Source of the DNA: Thermoplasmata archaeon
GTDB lineage: Archaea > Thermoplasmatota > Thermoplasmata > Lutacidiplasmatales > UBA184
Direction of reading: 5' to 3'
Assembly: GCA_021798415.1 (NCBI GenBank)
Contig: JAJZGO010000034.1
Location: 1 to 14,766, forward strand
DNA: 14,766 nucleotides
Shown piece by piece: positions 1 through 7,069 of the stretch (the stretch's first letter is position 1; the number at the start of each line of letters is the position of its first letter). Under the pieces are notes generated by a model. The model made no database searches and was not told where the DNA came from. It was given only the letters and a program-made list of their open reading frames with translations. A program made the position numbers and the translations under genes.

Positions 1-220
1 GGGCGACGAGGGTCAGCGTCAGCGAGACCCGGGCGTCGCCGGGCATCGGCTGCGCCGCGACCCCGCTCGGGACCGCGCTCGCGTCCGTGACGAGCGATGC
101 CGCCACGTCCGTCGGGGGACCGACGGAGGTCGAGGCGTGGGCGTCCGCCACCGGCCCGAGCGCCGAGACGAGGACGGCCACCGCGACGACGGCGACCAGC
201 CCGTGCCAGCCCGCCCGCAT
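1..220 (-). CDS. Secreted protein, N-terminal part; possible S53 (sedolisin/kumamolisin) peptidase propeptide
   Basis: The gene runs off the left edge, so only the first 73 codons are visible. Reading from ATG at 220 there is no stop. Residues 1-28 form a typical signal peptide: MRAGWHG, then a Val/Ala/Leu core, then ALGPVADAHA with a likely cleavage after ADAHA. The mature start is low-complexity and Thr/Ser/Val-rich, and the visible part ends in PMPGDARVSLTLTLVA. That end resembles the opening of the pro-kumamolisin activation domain, where a short Pro/Gly/Asp stretch precedes an alternating Ser/Leu/Thr strand. No catalytic residues are in view. The protein is therefore certainly a plausible exported protein, while the S53 peptidase assignment is an inference from about 16 residues. 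It is divergent from the HIT gene and shares the 221-310 spacer with it. Confidence 0.55.
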   Translation of the reverse strand, partial: MRAGWHGLVAVVAVAVLVSALGPVADAHASTSVGPPTDVAASLVTDASAVPSGVAAQPMPGDARVSLTLTLVA

Positions 221-243
221 CGCGGATGTACAGGCGCGGCCCT

Positions 244-260
244 CCTAATGAGGTAAAGGG
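244..260 (-). promoter_or_regulatory. Candidate promoter of the left-edge secreted protein
   Basis: On the minus strand this stretch reads CCCTTTACCTCATTAGG. It holds two A/T-rich patches in an otherwise very GC-rich spacer, centred about 35 and 27 bases upstream of the ATG at 220. Either could be the archaeal TATA element. The assignment rests on position and composition only. Confidence 0.35.
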
Positions 261-280
261 GCCCGCAGCGCGCGGCAACC

Positions 281-289
281 CTTTAGTTT
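281..289 (+). promoter_or_regulatory. TATA-like box of the HIT-MEMO unit
   Basis: CTTTAGTTT is centred 26 bases upstream of the ATG at 311, which would put transcription start at or next to the start codon. No Shine-Dalgarno sequence precedes this ATG. Both facts fit a leaderless transcript. Confidence 0.55.
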
Positions 290-310
290 CTACCGGGTTC
301 CCGTCGTCCG

Positions 311-736
311 ATGGACGAGGGCTCCCCGGCTCCGGGGACGAAGTGCGTCTTCTGCGACATCGTCGCCCGGCGCGCGCCCGCGTGGATCGTCTACGAGGAT
401 TCGACGACGGTCGCGTTCCTCGACATCTTCCCGTTCACCCGGGGCCACCTGCTCGTGATCCCGAAGCGTCACGGCGCGCGGCTGACCGACATCCCCTTCG
501 AGGACCAGATGGCCCTCGTCCGCACGCTCGACGAGGTCTGCCGGAGGGCCGAGCGCCTGGCCCCGGATTACAACGTCGCCCTGAACGCCGGCGCGTGGGC
601 TGGCCAGATCGTCTTTCACGTCCACTTCCACGTGATCCCGCGCTACGGCGAGTCGAATCCGTTCCGCGCGGGCCACCGCCCGCCGCTCTCCGAGCCCGAG
701 GCGCGCGCGGTGGTCGCCGAGCTCGCGAACCCTTAG
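311..736 (+). CDS. HIT family (histidine triad) nucleotide hydrolase
   Basis: This 141-residue protein has the full histidine triad, FHVHFHVIPR, with H103, H105 and H107. In this family the triad is the nucleotide phosphate site and the middle region forms a covalent nucleotidyl-His intermediate. The N-terminus carries KCVFCDIVARR (C12, C15) and a downstream PKRHG (H54), the pattern of HIT proteins with a structural zinc site. The segment LLVIPKRHGARLTDI is also family-typical. HIT proteins hydrolyse nucleoside phosphoramidates, nucleotidyl-lysine or dinucleoside polyphosphates; the substrate cannot be chosen from sequence. Length is normal for the Hint-like branch. The start at 311 is supported by a TATA-like box 26 bases upstream. 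The MEMO gene follows after 13 bases, so the two are probably co-transcribed. Confidence 0.93.
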   Translation: MDEGSPAPGTKCVFCDIVARRAPAWIVYEDSTTVAFLDIFPFTRGHLLVIPKRHGARLTDIPFEDQMALVRTLDEVCRRAERLAPDYNVALNAGAWAGQIVFHVHFHVIPRYGESNPFRAGHRPPLSEPEARAVVAELANP

Positions 737-742
737 GGAGGG
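737..742 (+). promoter_or_regulatory. Shine-Dalgarno of the MEMO gene
   Basis: GGAGGG follows the HIT stop codon directly and ends 7 bases before the GTG at 750. It decides the GTG start and marks this gene as an internal operon cistron. The first genes of transcription units in this window lack such a site. Confidence 0.7.
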
Positions 743-749
743 AACGAAG

Positions 750-1643
750 GTGACGCGCTCGTTCCGGCGGGCCGCGGTCGCGGGGCAGTTCTACGCGGCC
801 GACGGCAAGGCGCTCGCCGAGGAGGTCGAGGCGTGCTTCACGGACGCCCGGGGGCCGGGCGAGCTCCCGACGCGGCACCGGGCGTCCGAGCGTCGGCTGG
901 CCGCGGCGGTCGTGCCGCACGCCGGGCTCGTCTACTCCGGCCCGATCGCCGCCCACGCCTACGCCCTGGTCGCCGCCGACCCGCCGCCGGCGACCGTGCT
1001 CGTCCTCGGGGTCGACCACCACGGGACGAGCCGGGGCGCGTCGCTCTCAAGTCGGGCGTGGCTCACGCCGCTCGGGCCGAGCGAGGTCGACTCGGACCTC
1101 GTCCGCGCCCTCGAGCAGGGCCCGGTCGAGGTGGACGAGCGCGCGCACGCCGCCGAGCACTCGATCGAGGTGCAGTTGCCGTTCCTCGAGTACGTCCTCC
1201 CGAAGCCCCGGTTCGTCGCGCTGATGGTCCACGAGCGGTCGTTCGAGCACCTCGAGGAGGTCGCCGAGATCGTCCGGGACGCGGTGCGCGGTCGGGACGT
1301 CCTCCTCCTCGCCTCGACGGACTTCTCCCACTACGTGGCCCCGCGCACGGCAGAGAGGCTCGACCGGCTGGCGATCGACGCGATCCTCGCCCGGGACGCC
1401 CGGAAGCTCTACGCGACCGTGCGAGAGAACGAGATCTCCATGTGCGGACTCGCGCCGACGACCGTCCTCCTCGCGGCGACCGCGGACCGCCCGCTCGGGG
1501 CTCGCCTCCTCAAGTGGGGGCATTCGGGCGAGGTGACCCCGATGCGGGAGGTCGTCGGCTACGCGGCCGTCGCCTTCGAGTCCACCGGGGGGCCCGCCCG
1601 CCCCTTAAATAGCGGGGGCGGCTCGGCGCGCGGTTCGCGATGA
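750..1643 (+). CDS. MEMO1 family protein (AmmeMemoRadiSam system protein B)
   Basis: This 297-residue protein starts at GTG behind a good ribosome binding site. Family landmarks appear in order: RRAAVAGQFYAAD near residue 6, VPHAGLVYSGPIAAHAY at 55-71, LGVDHHG at 86-92, EHSIEVQLPFLEYVLP at 136-151, STDFSHY at 189-195, MCGLAPTTVLL at 231-241 and GHSGE...VVGYAAVAF near the end. The residues matching the metal-binding His, His and Cys of human MEMO1 are H57, H90 or H91, and C232, all present. The biochemical role of archaeal members is not established. Elsewhere the gene often sits with an AMMECR1-domain protein and a radical SAM protein (hence the name), but neither is near it here. The last 18 residues, after the conserved AVAFES strand, are Gly/Ser/Arg-rich, and the dcd promoter is embedded in their coding sequence. 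Confidence 0.93.
   Translation: MTRSFRRAAVAGQFYAADGKALAEEVEACFTDARGPGELPTRHRASERRLAAAVVPHAGLVYSGPIAAHAYALVAADPPPATVLVLGVDHHGTSRGASLSSRAWLTPLGPSEVDSDLVRALEQGPVEVDERAHAAEHSIEVQLPFLEYVLPKPRFVALMVHERSFEHLEEVAEIVRDAVRGRDVLLLASTDFSHYVAPRTAERLDRLAIDAILARDARKLYATVRENEISMCGLAPTTVLLAATADRPLGARLLKWGHSGEVTPMREVVGYAAVAFESTGGPARPLNSGGGSARGSR
1605..1612 (+). promoter_or_regulatory. TATA-like box of dcd inside the MEMO 3' end
   Basis: TTAAATAG stands out between runs of G and C. It is centred about 31 bases before the dcd ATG at 1640, so dcd can be transcribed on its own as a leaderless message although its start overlaps the MEMO stop. Confidence 0.6.
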
Positions 1644-2206
1644 TCCTCTCGGACTCGAAGATCCGGGCCGCTCTGCGCGAGGGCCGTATCGTCATCCGCC
1701 CGTTCCGGCCCGAGTGCCTCGGGACGAACTCCTACGACGTCCACCTGGGACCGTACCTCGCGGTCTATCGGGCCGCGGCCCTCGACGCGCGGCGGGCGAA
1801 CCCGGTCGAGGAGTGCCGCATTCCCGAGGAGGGGTTCGTCCTGATCCCGGGCCAGCTCTACCTCGGGGTCACGGAGGAGTACACCGAGACCCACGGCTAC
1901 GTCCCGTTCCTCGAGGGGAAGTCGAGCGTGGGGCGACTCGGGATCGACATCCACTCGACCGCGGGCAAGGGCGACGAGGGGTTCTGCAACTTCTGGACGC
2001 TCGAGATGAGCGTGAAGATCCCCGTGCGCATCTACGCCGGGATGCCCGTCGGGCAGCTGATCTACTTCGAGATCTCGGGCACGGTCGACAAGAGCTACTC
2101 GGCGAAAGGCTCCGCCAAGTACCGGAAGGTCTCGGCCCACCCGACACCGTCGCGCATGCACCTCAACTTCCGCCGGCCGCGCGCCGTCCCTCGCAAGGGC
2201 CGTTGA
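1640..2206 (+). CDS. dcd: dCTP deaminase
   Basis: This 188-residue protein opens with MILSDSKIRAAL, the usual start of this family, followed by LGTNSYDVHLG (residues 27-37) and EGKSSVGRLGIDIHSTAG (92-109). S95/S96, R99 and E122 (in WTLEMS) occupy the positions of E. coli Dcd S111, R115 and E138, the catalytic set that deaminates dCTP to dUTP in thymidylate synthesis. The C-terminal AGMPVGQLIYFEI and the Lys/Tyr-rich SAKYRK tail, which closes over the substrate, are also present. The loop after the catalytic arginine reads KGDEGFCNFWTLE rather than the common WIDAGFxGxxTLE, a variant also known in a bacterial-type clade. A bifunctional dCTP deaminase/dUTPase is possible but cannot be decided here. 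The ATG overlaps the MEMO stop as ATGA, and no Shine-Dalgarno site is visible. Confidence 0.9.
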   Translation: MILSDSKIRAALREGRIVIRPFRPECLGTNSYDVHLGPYLAVYRAAALDARRANPVEECRIPEEGFVLIPGQLYLGVTEEYTETHGYVPFLEGKSSVGRLGIDIHSTAGKGDEGFCNFWTLEMSVKIPVRIYAGMPVGQLIYFEISGTVDKSYSAKGSAKYRKVSAHPTPSRMHLNFRRPRAVPRKGR

Positions 2207-2249
2207 GGGCCTCGGCGCCGACCGCGGCGCCCCGGGTCCGGTCGGGAGC

Positions 2250-5147
2250 CTATCCGTTGGTCGCCGGCCGCCGCATCAGGTAGAAGGCGGGGCGCCCGGG
2301 ACGCGCTCGGTCCCTTCGGCCCATCGGGTCGAACGTGGCCGCCTCCTCCTCGCGGTAGACCGAGATCGACCGGAACCCGAAGCGGCGGACGAGGTACCCC
2401 TCGGCCGACCGCAGGGTCTCGATCTCGTCGACGGGGCGGTGGGCCGGCGGGGGCTCGGCCCGCACGAGCGCTATAACGCGCGGGAGGTACTTCGCGAGCT
2501 CGCTGCGGCGCGCCATCACCTCGGGGTGGGAGGCGGAGCGCTCCATCGCCTCGCGCACGCCGAGCGCCTCGCCCCGCTCCGACGCCTCGCGGACCCACGA
2601 CTCGACCGTCGCCTTCCAGGCGGGCGCGACGTAGAAGATCGCCTCCTCGGGGACGGGCTCTCCGCGCTCGGTCACCGGCCGAAGCACCGCCCTCAAATCC
2701 TCCTCGACGCGCTCGAGGAACGCCTCGCGCGCCTCGGCGACCTCGGAGGCCGGAAAGTCGTCCGGCGACGGCATCGGCTGGACCGCGACGAGTCCGCCGA
2801 AGCGGCCCTCGCCGAGCTCCTCGGCGAGGTGGGGCGTCATCGGCGAAAGGAGCCGCACCCACGCCCCGGCGACGCGGTGGGTCGCGGCCCCGGGGACCCC
2901 GCCGCGGGCGTAGTACCGGCGCAGGAGCGAGGGGATCGCCACGTACGTGAGCTCCGCCGCGTCGCGCAGCTCGCCCGCGTCGTAGGCGGCGCGCACGCGT
3001 CGCACGAGGTCGTGCATCCGGGAGGAGAGCCACGCGTCGAGCTCGGGCCGTCCGGCGGAGTCGCCGGCCGATTCGCGAACCGCGCGCTCGACGTCGTCGA
3101 GCCGCCCCGCGATCGTGTCGACGAGGTCGGGGTCCCACTCGATGTCCTGCGCGGGCGACGACGCGAGCACGTAGAAGAGCCGCAAAGGGTCCGGTCCCCA
3201 CCGCTCGAGCGCCTCGTCGATCGAAGGGATCCGCCCGCCCTTCGTTCCGACCTCCTTCTTCGAGAGCTTCTCGCCCGCGGGCCCGGTGATCCAGCCGGTG
3301 ACATAGACCCCTCTCGGGAGGAGCTCGGGGGGAAGGAGCCGGACGTGCGTGTACAGGAACGCGGGGAAGTGGACCCGCTTGTGCTCCTTCCCGCCCATGT
3401 TGAGGTCGAGCGGGTACCAGTAGAGGAACTCGGCGCGGACCTCTTCCTGGAGCGCGCGGTCGACCGTCGGCTCGCCCGGCCCGCGTCCGAGAAAGACGTA
3501 GTCGAAGAACGGCGGGGTCAGGTCCTCCGCCCGCAACCGTCCGGTCGAGACGAACCGTCGCACGACGTAGTAGGCCATGTAGAACGTCGAGTCGGCGATC
3601 GGCTCGATGACCCACTCGGGGTCGTAGGGGAACGGGGTCCCGAGCCAGCGGCCGCGTCGCGTGCAGGGCCGGTCGTTGAACCACTCGACGATGCCCGGGA
3701 GCTCGCGCGCGAACTCGGGCGGCCAGGAAGAGACCCGTGCGCTCGCCTCGAGCGTGGACGCCTTCCAGGCCGGGTCCCCGTAGTGGAGGAACCACTGGTC
3801 CGGGACGCGGCGGATGATGACCGAGTGGCCGTTGCGGCAGACGACGGGCTCGGAGAACTCCTGGACCTCGAAGCTCGGTCCCTCCTCGCGGAGCCGGCGG
3901 GCGACCCGGTCCCTCGCCTCCCGGACGGGCACGGCCGCGAGCTCGGGGACCGTCATGCGGCCCCGCACGAACTCGAGGCGGTACGACCGCTCCGTCGCTT
4001 CGGCGAGCGCGTCGGCGTCCGCGAGGCTCCGCACTCGGAGCGCGGCGAGCGCCCGCTCGGCGGGCGTGCCGGCGCCCGCGACGAGCTCGGACTCGGACGG
4101 TGTCAGGGGGGCGTCGGCCGGGATCTCGAGGATCACGGGGACGGCGCCGAGCCGCTCCCGGGCGTCGGGGGGGAGCTCGCGGAGCGCCGCCGCGTCCGCG
4201 GGCGCGTGCGCCGGGACGCTCATCACGACCCCGGTGCCGACGTCGGGGTCGACGAGACCGCTCTCGAGGACGGGGACCGAGCGCCCCGCGAGCGGCACGA
4301 CGACCGTCCGCCCGACGAGCTCGGACGCGAGGAGTTCGTGACCCAGGTGGCCGCCGTGCTGCTCGACGAGCCGCTCACCGCCCGCCCGGCTGACGACGAA
4401 CGCGTCCGACCCGTGGTGCCAGACGACCAGCTTCTCCCCGGGCCGGAGCCAGAGGTTGGTGACGCCGTACACCGTCTCGGGCCGGAGGGTCGCCGCGAGG
4501 AGGATCCGGCCGTCCTCGAGACGGAACGGCACGGTCGTGAAGCGAACGACCTCGGCCGTCCCTCCCGACGAGAGGTCGGTCTCGGAGGGGTCGACCGCGA
4601 CCGGCCCGCAGACGGGGCAGACCGACGCGTAGTAGGTTCCCTGCGTGAGCGCCCCGGCGGCGTGCAGCGCACCGAACTGCCACCGGACGAACGCCCGGTA
4701 GTCCGCGTCGACCGTCGTGAGGTACGTCGTTTCGTCGACGAGGACCCCGAGGGAGCGCAGCACCGACCGGTAGCTCTCCCCGAGGAACCGGGCCGCCGTC
4801 TCGGGGTCTTCGAGCCGCGCGAGGTCGCTCTCGCCGACTCCCGCGCGCTCGAGCTGGCGGAGCGTGGCCGGGTCACGGTCCTTCACGCGCTTGGCCCACG
4901 TGACCGCGGGAAGCCCGGAGGCGTGGACCCCGAAGGGGAAGAGGGACTGCTCGCCGAGCATCCGGTGGTAGCGGTGGAGCGGGTCGGCGTAGGCGAACTG
5001 CCGCAGGTGGCCGACGTGCAGGAGGCCGCTCGTGCCCGGGTAGGCGATCACCGCATAGTACTTGGTGCGCCCCGGGACCCGCCGGCCGGTCGAGACCCCG
5101 GCCTTTGCCCACGCCACCTGCCAGTGGCGGACCCGCGCGGCTTCCAT
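2250..5147 (-). CDS. leuS: Leucyl-tRNA synthetase, archaeal type
   Basis: This 965-residue class I aminoacyl-tRNA synthetase charges tRNA-Leu in the cytoplasm. The Rossmann start KYYAVIAYPGTSGLLHVGH holds the HIGH signature (HVGH, 44-47). A zinc-knuckle pair CPVC lies at 177-180. The inserted CP1 editing domain shows LRPETVYGVTNLW (about 218-232) and GTGVVMSVPAHAPAD (about 304-318), both typical of archaeal/eukaryotic LeuRS. GGKEHKRVHFPAFLYTH precedes the KMSKS loop, here KLSKKEVGTKGG from residue 627, followed by RWGPDPLRLFYVLASSPAQDIEWD. The C-terminal helical domain and tail are complete. The ATG at 5147 is supported by a TATA-like box 28 bases upstream. The gene converges on dcd with a 43-base gap. 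IleRS and ValRS were considered and rejected because of the archaeal LeuRS-specific editing and C-terminal sequence. Confidence 0.96.
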   Translation of the reverse strand: MEAARVRHWQVAWAKAGVSTGRRVPGRTKYYAVIAYPGTSGLLHVGHLRQFAYADPLHRYHRMLGEQSLFPFGVHASGLPAVTWAKRVKDRDPATLRQLERAGVGESDLARLEDPETAARFLGESYRSVLRSLGVLVDETTYLTTVDADYRAFVRWQFGALHAAGALTQGTYYASVCPVCGPVAVDPSETDLSSGGTAEVVRFTTVPFRLEDGRILLAATLRPETVYGVTNLWLRPGEKLVVWHHGSDAFVVSRAGGERLVEQHGGHLGHELLASELVGRTVVVPLAGRSVPVLESGLVDPDVGTGVVMSVPAHAPADAAALRELPPDARERLGAVPVILEIPADAPLTPSESELVAGAGTPAERALAALRVRSLADADALAEATERSYRLEFVRGRMTVPELAAVPVREARDRVARRLREEGPSFEVQEFSEPVVCRNGHSVIIRRVPDQWFLHYGDPAWKASTLEASARVSSWPPEFARELPGIVEWFNDRPCTRRGRWLGTPFPYDPEWVIEPIADSTFYMAYYVVRRFVSTGRLRAEDLTPPFFDYVFLGRGPGEPTVDRALQEEVRAEFLYWYPLDLNMGGKEHKRVHFPAFLYTHVRLLPPELLPRGVYVTGWITGPAGEKLSKKEVGTKGGRIPSIDEALERWGPDPLRLFYVLASSPAQDIEWDPDLVDTIAGRLDDVERAVRESAGDSAGRPELDAWLSSRMHDLVRRVRAAYDAGELRDAAELTYVAIPSLLRRYYARGGVPGAATHRVAGAWVRLLSPMTPHLAEELGEGRFGGLVAVQPMPSPDDFPASEVAEAREAFLERVEEDLRAVLRPVTERGEPVPEEAIFYVAPAWKATVESWVREASERGEALGVREAMERSASHPEVMARRSELAKYLPRVIALVRAEPPPAHRPVDEIETLRSAEGYLVRRFGFRSISVYREEEAATFDPMGRRDRARPGRPAFYLMRRPATNG

Positions 5148-5170
5148 CGCGTGGGTTTGACGCGACCTCG

Positions 5171-5179
5171 GTATTTGAG
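5171..5179 (-). promoter_or_regulatory. TATA-like box of leuS
   Basis: The minus strand reads CTCAAATAC, centred 28 bases upstream of the leuS ATG. There is no Shine-Dalgarno site in between, so a leaderless mRNA is likely. Confidence 0.55.
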
Positions 5180-5192
5180 GAGTTCTCGGTAC

Positions 5193-5207
5193 GGGAGAGG
5201 TTCTCCC
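5193..5207. repeat. Inverted repeat in the leuS-queE spacer
   Basis: GGGAGA-GGT-TCTCCC is a perfect 6-base inverted repeat with a 3-base centre. It lies just upstream of the leuS TATA-like box and between the two divergent promoters, where an operator would sit. It may also be chance in GC-rich DNA. Confidence 0.35.
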
Positions 5208-5213
5208 CGAGCC

Positions 5214-5226
5214 GGGGCAAAGCCCC
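5214..5226. repeat. Inverted repeat abutting the queE TATA-like box
   Basis: GGGGC-AAA-GCCCC is a perfect 5-base inverted repeat that touches the queE TATA-like box on its upstream side. The position suits a transcription-factor site or the B-recognition element region, but no regulator can be named. Confidence 0.3.
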
Positions 5227-5231
5227 TATAG
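5226..5231 (+). promoter_or_regulatory. TATA-like box of queE
   Basis: CTATAG is centred 28 bases upstream of the ATG at 5257, the same geometry as the other first genes in this window. Confidence 0.5.
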
Positions 5232-5256
5232 CGGTGCCCGCGACTGGACCTCGTGG

Positions 5257-5886
5257 ATGCGGATCATCGAGGTCTTTCATTCCCTCCAGGGGGAGGGTCC
5301 GCACACCGGGGTCCGGACGACGTTCGTCCGGACCGCACGCTGCAACCTGCGCTGCGCCTGGTGCGACACGTCCTACTCCTTCGGGCCGGGCCGCGAGCGC
5401 TCGGTCTCCTCGATCCTGCGGGAGGTCGCCCGGAACCGCACGCGGCACGTCTGCCTGACCGGTGGCGAGCCGCTCCTCCAGCGGGAGTCCGAGACCCTCG
5501 TGCGCGAGCTGGGCCGACGAGGCGTCACGACCGTGATCGAGACCGGCGGATCGCTCGACGTCCGCCCGTACACCCGCTTCTCCCGCGCCATCCTGAGCGT
5601 GGACGTGAAGTGCCCGTCCTCGCGCATGGAGGCCCGCAACCGCTTCGAGAACCTCCCCCTCCTCCGGCCGCAGGATGTCCTCAAGTTCGTCATCGGCGAC
5701 CGCGCCGACTACCTCTACGCGAAGCGAGTCCTCCGGGGCTATCCCGGTCCGGCGACCGTGGTCCTCCAGCCGGTCTGGAAGACCGACGCCGGCCGCCTCG
5801 CCGACTGGGTGCTCGCCGACCGGCTCGACGTCCGGGTCATGCTGCAGGAACACAAGCTCCTCTGGGGCGACGTTCCGGGCCGGTAG
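5257..5886 (+). CDS. queE: 7-carboxy-7-deazaguanine synthase (QueE), radical SAM
   Basis: This 209-residue radical SAM enzyme starts MRIIEVFHSLQGEGPHTG, the characteristic QueE opening. The cluster motif is RCNLRCAWCDTS, with C29, C33 and C36 in CX3CX2C spacing, which binds the [4Fe-4S] cluster and SAM. CLTGGEPLLQ and VIETGGSLD are the later SAM and substrate segments, and the tail MLQEHKLLWGDVPGR matches the QueE end. The enzyme contracts 6-carboxy-tetrahydropterin to 7-carboxy-7-deazaguanine. In archaea this feeds preQ0 and then archaeosine at position 15 of tRNA. No other genes of that pathway (queC, queD, tgtA) are in the window. It is the first gene of a plus-strand run ahead of egsA. 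The start is supported by a TATA-like box 28 bases upstream. Confidence 0.94.
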   Translation: MRIIEVFHSLQGEGPHTGVRTTFVRTARCNLRCAWCDTSYSFGPGRERSVSSILREVARNRTRHVCLTGGEPLLQRESETLVRELGRRGVTTVIETGGSLDVRPYTRFSRAILSVDVKCPSSRMEARNRFENLPLLRPQDVLKFVIGDRADYLYAKRVLRGYPGPATVVLQPVWKTDAGRLADWVLADRLDVRVMLQEHKLLWGDVPGR

Positions 5887-5918
5887 GGCCGGGGGCGGGG
5901 CCGTCGCCGCCGACGGAT

Positions 5919-5928
5919 ACCCTAAAGA
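5919..5928 (+). promoter_or_regulatory. TATA-like box of egsA
   Basis: ACCCTAAAGA is the only A-rich patch in the 72-base queE-egsA spacer. It lies about 34 bases before the ATG at 5959, slightly farther than the other boxes, so a leader of a few bases is possible. Confidence 0.4.
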
Positions 5929-5958
5929 GCGACCTCCCCTCGTCCGCCCTCTCGGACC

Positions 5959-7068
5959 ATGGCCGGGCCGGAGACGTTCTCGCGATCCAGCACGCTCGGC
6001 CCGGAGGCTCTCTTCGGGAAGGCGAAGCAGATGGTCTTTCCCCGGGTCGTCCTCGTCGGACACGGGGTCCTCGAGGACCTCGCGAAGACGTGCCGCCAGC
6101 TCGACTTCGCCCCGCGGGGCGCGGTGGTCACCGGACCGAAGACGGCGGTGCTCGCCGGCCGTCGCGCCGCCGAGATCCTGGGCGCGGACGGGTTCGAGGT
6201 GAGCACGATCGTCGCGCACGAGGCGACCGAGGCGGAGGTCGCCCGCGTCGAGGCCGAGGCCCGGTCCGTGGGCGCCCGGTTCGTGGTCGGGGTGGGCGGA
6301 GGCAGCAAGATCGACATCACGAAGGTCGTCGCCCACCGCCTCCGCGTCCCGTTCCTGAGCCTCCCCACGTCCGCCGCCCACGACGGGATCTCCTCCCCCC
6401 GCGCCTCCCTGCACGGGACCGAGAACGTCGCGAGCACCGAGGCGGCGGTGCCGATCGGGGTGATCGCCGACACCGAGCTCATCGTCCAGGCCCCCTTCCG
6501 CCTCCTCGCGTCGGGGTGCGCGGACGTGATCTCGAACGTCACCGCGATCCTCGACTGGCGACTCGCCATGCGGCTGCGCAACGAGGAGTACTCGAGCACG
6601 GCGGCCGCGCTGAGCGAGTACGCGGCCCGCGAGATCATCGATCACGCCGGGTCGATCAAGCCGAACCTCGAGGAGTCGGTCTGGATAGCGATCCGGCCGA
6701 TCCTGGTCGCGGGCATCGCGATGAGCGTCGCCGGTTCGTCCCGGCCGTGCTCGGGCAGCGAGCACCTCTTCAGCCACGCGCTCGACCGCACGAGCGAGCG
6801 TCCGAGCCTGCACGGGGAGCAGTGCGGCGTCGGCGCGATCATGATGATGTACCTGCACGGCGGCGACTGGCGACATCTCAAGAACGCCCTCCTGACGATC
6901 GGGGCGCCGACGACCGCGCGCGAGCTCGGGGTCACGAGGGACGAGGTCGTCCGGGCGCTCGTCCTCGCGCACTCGATCCGACCGGACCGCTACACGATCC
7001 TCGGCGACAACGGCCTCTCGCGCGAGGCGGCCGAACGGCTCGCGAACGTCACGGGGGTGGCCGAGTAG
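5959..7068 (+). CDS. egsA: sn-Glycerol-1-phosphate dehydrogenase
   Basis: This 369-residue protein belongs to the iron/zinc alcohol dehydrogenase-like superfamily. It reduces dihydroxyacetone phosphate to sn-glycerol-1-phosphate with NAD(P)H, the step that gives archaeal lipids their stereochemistry. The nucleotide-binding signature is VVGVGGGSKIDITK (about 109-122), followed by LPTSAAHDGISSPRAS (135-150), a hallmark of this enzyme. The metal ligands expected from the family are D189 (CADVISN), H269 (SGSEHLFSHALD) and H285 (LHGEQCGVG), and all are present. Length is close to archaeal enzymes of about 350 residues, with a short extra N-terminus before FGKAKQMVFPRVVLVG. The bacterial AraM relative is less likely in this archaeal setting. 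The stop is one base from the next gene, implying translational coupling. Confidence 0.95.
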   Translation: MAGPETFSRSSTLGPEALFGKAKQMVFPRVVLVGHGVLEDLAKTCRQLDFAPRGAVVTGPKTAVLAGRRAAEILGADGFEVSTIVAHEATEAEVARVEAEARSVGARFVVGVGGGSKIDITKVVAHRLRVPFLSLPTSAAHDGISSPRASLHGTENVASTEAAVPIGVIADTELIVQAPFRLLASGCADVISNVTAILDWRLAMRLRNEEYSSTAAALSEYAAREIIDHAGSIKPNLEESVWIAIRPILVAGIAMSVAGSSRPCSGSEHLFSHALDRTSERPSLHGEQCGVGAIMMMYLHGGDWRHLKNALLTIGAPTTARELGVTRDEVVRALVLAHSIRPDRYTILGDNGLSREAAERLANVTGVAE

Positions 7069-7069
7069 G

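Noticed and set aside
2214..2231. GGCGCC...GGCGCC between dcd and leuS as a bidirectional terminator
   Set aside because: Each arm is itself a palindrome and no T-tract follows on either side. Such repeats are common in GC-rich DNA.
2439..5231. A 930-codon open frame on the plus strand opposite leuS
   Set aside because: It is very rich in Arg, Glu, Gly and Asp and has no recognisable domain. Long antisense frames arise by chance in such GC-rich genes. The minus-strand leuS has every family motif.
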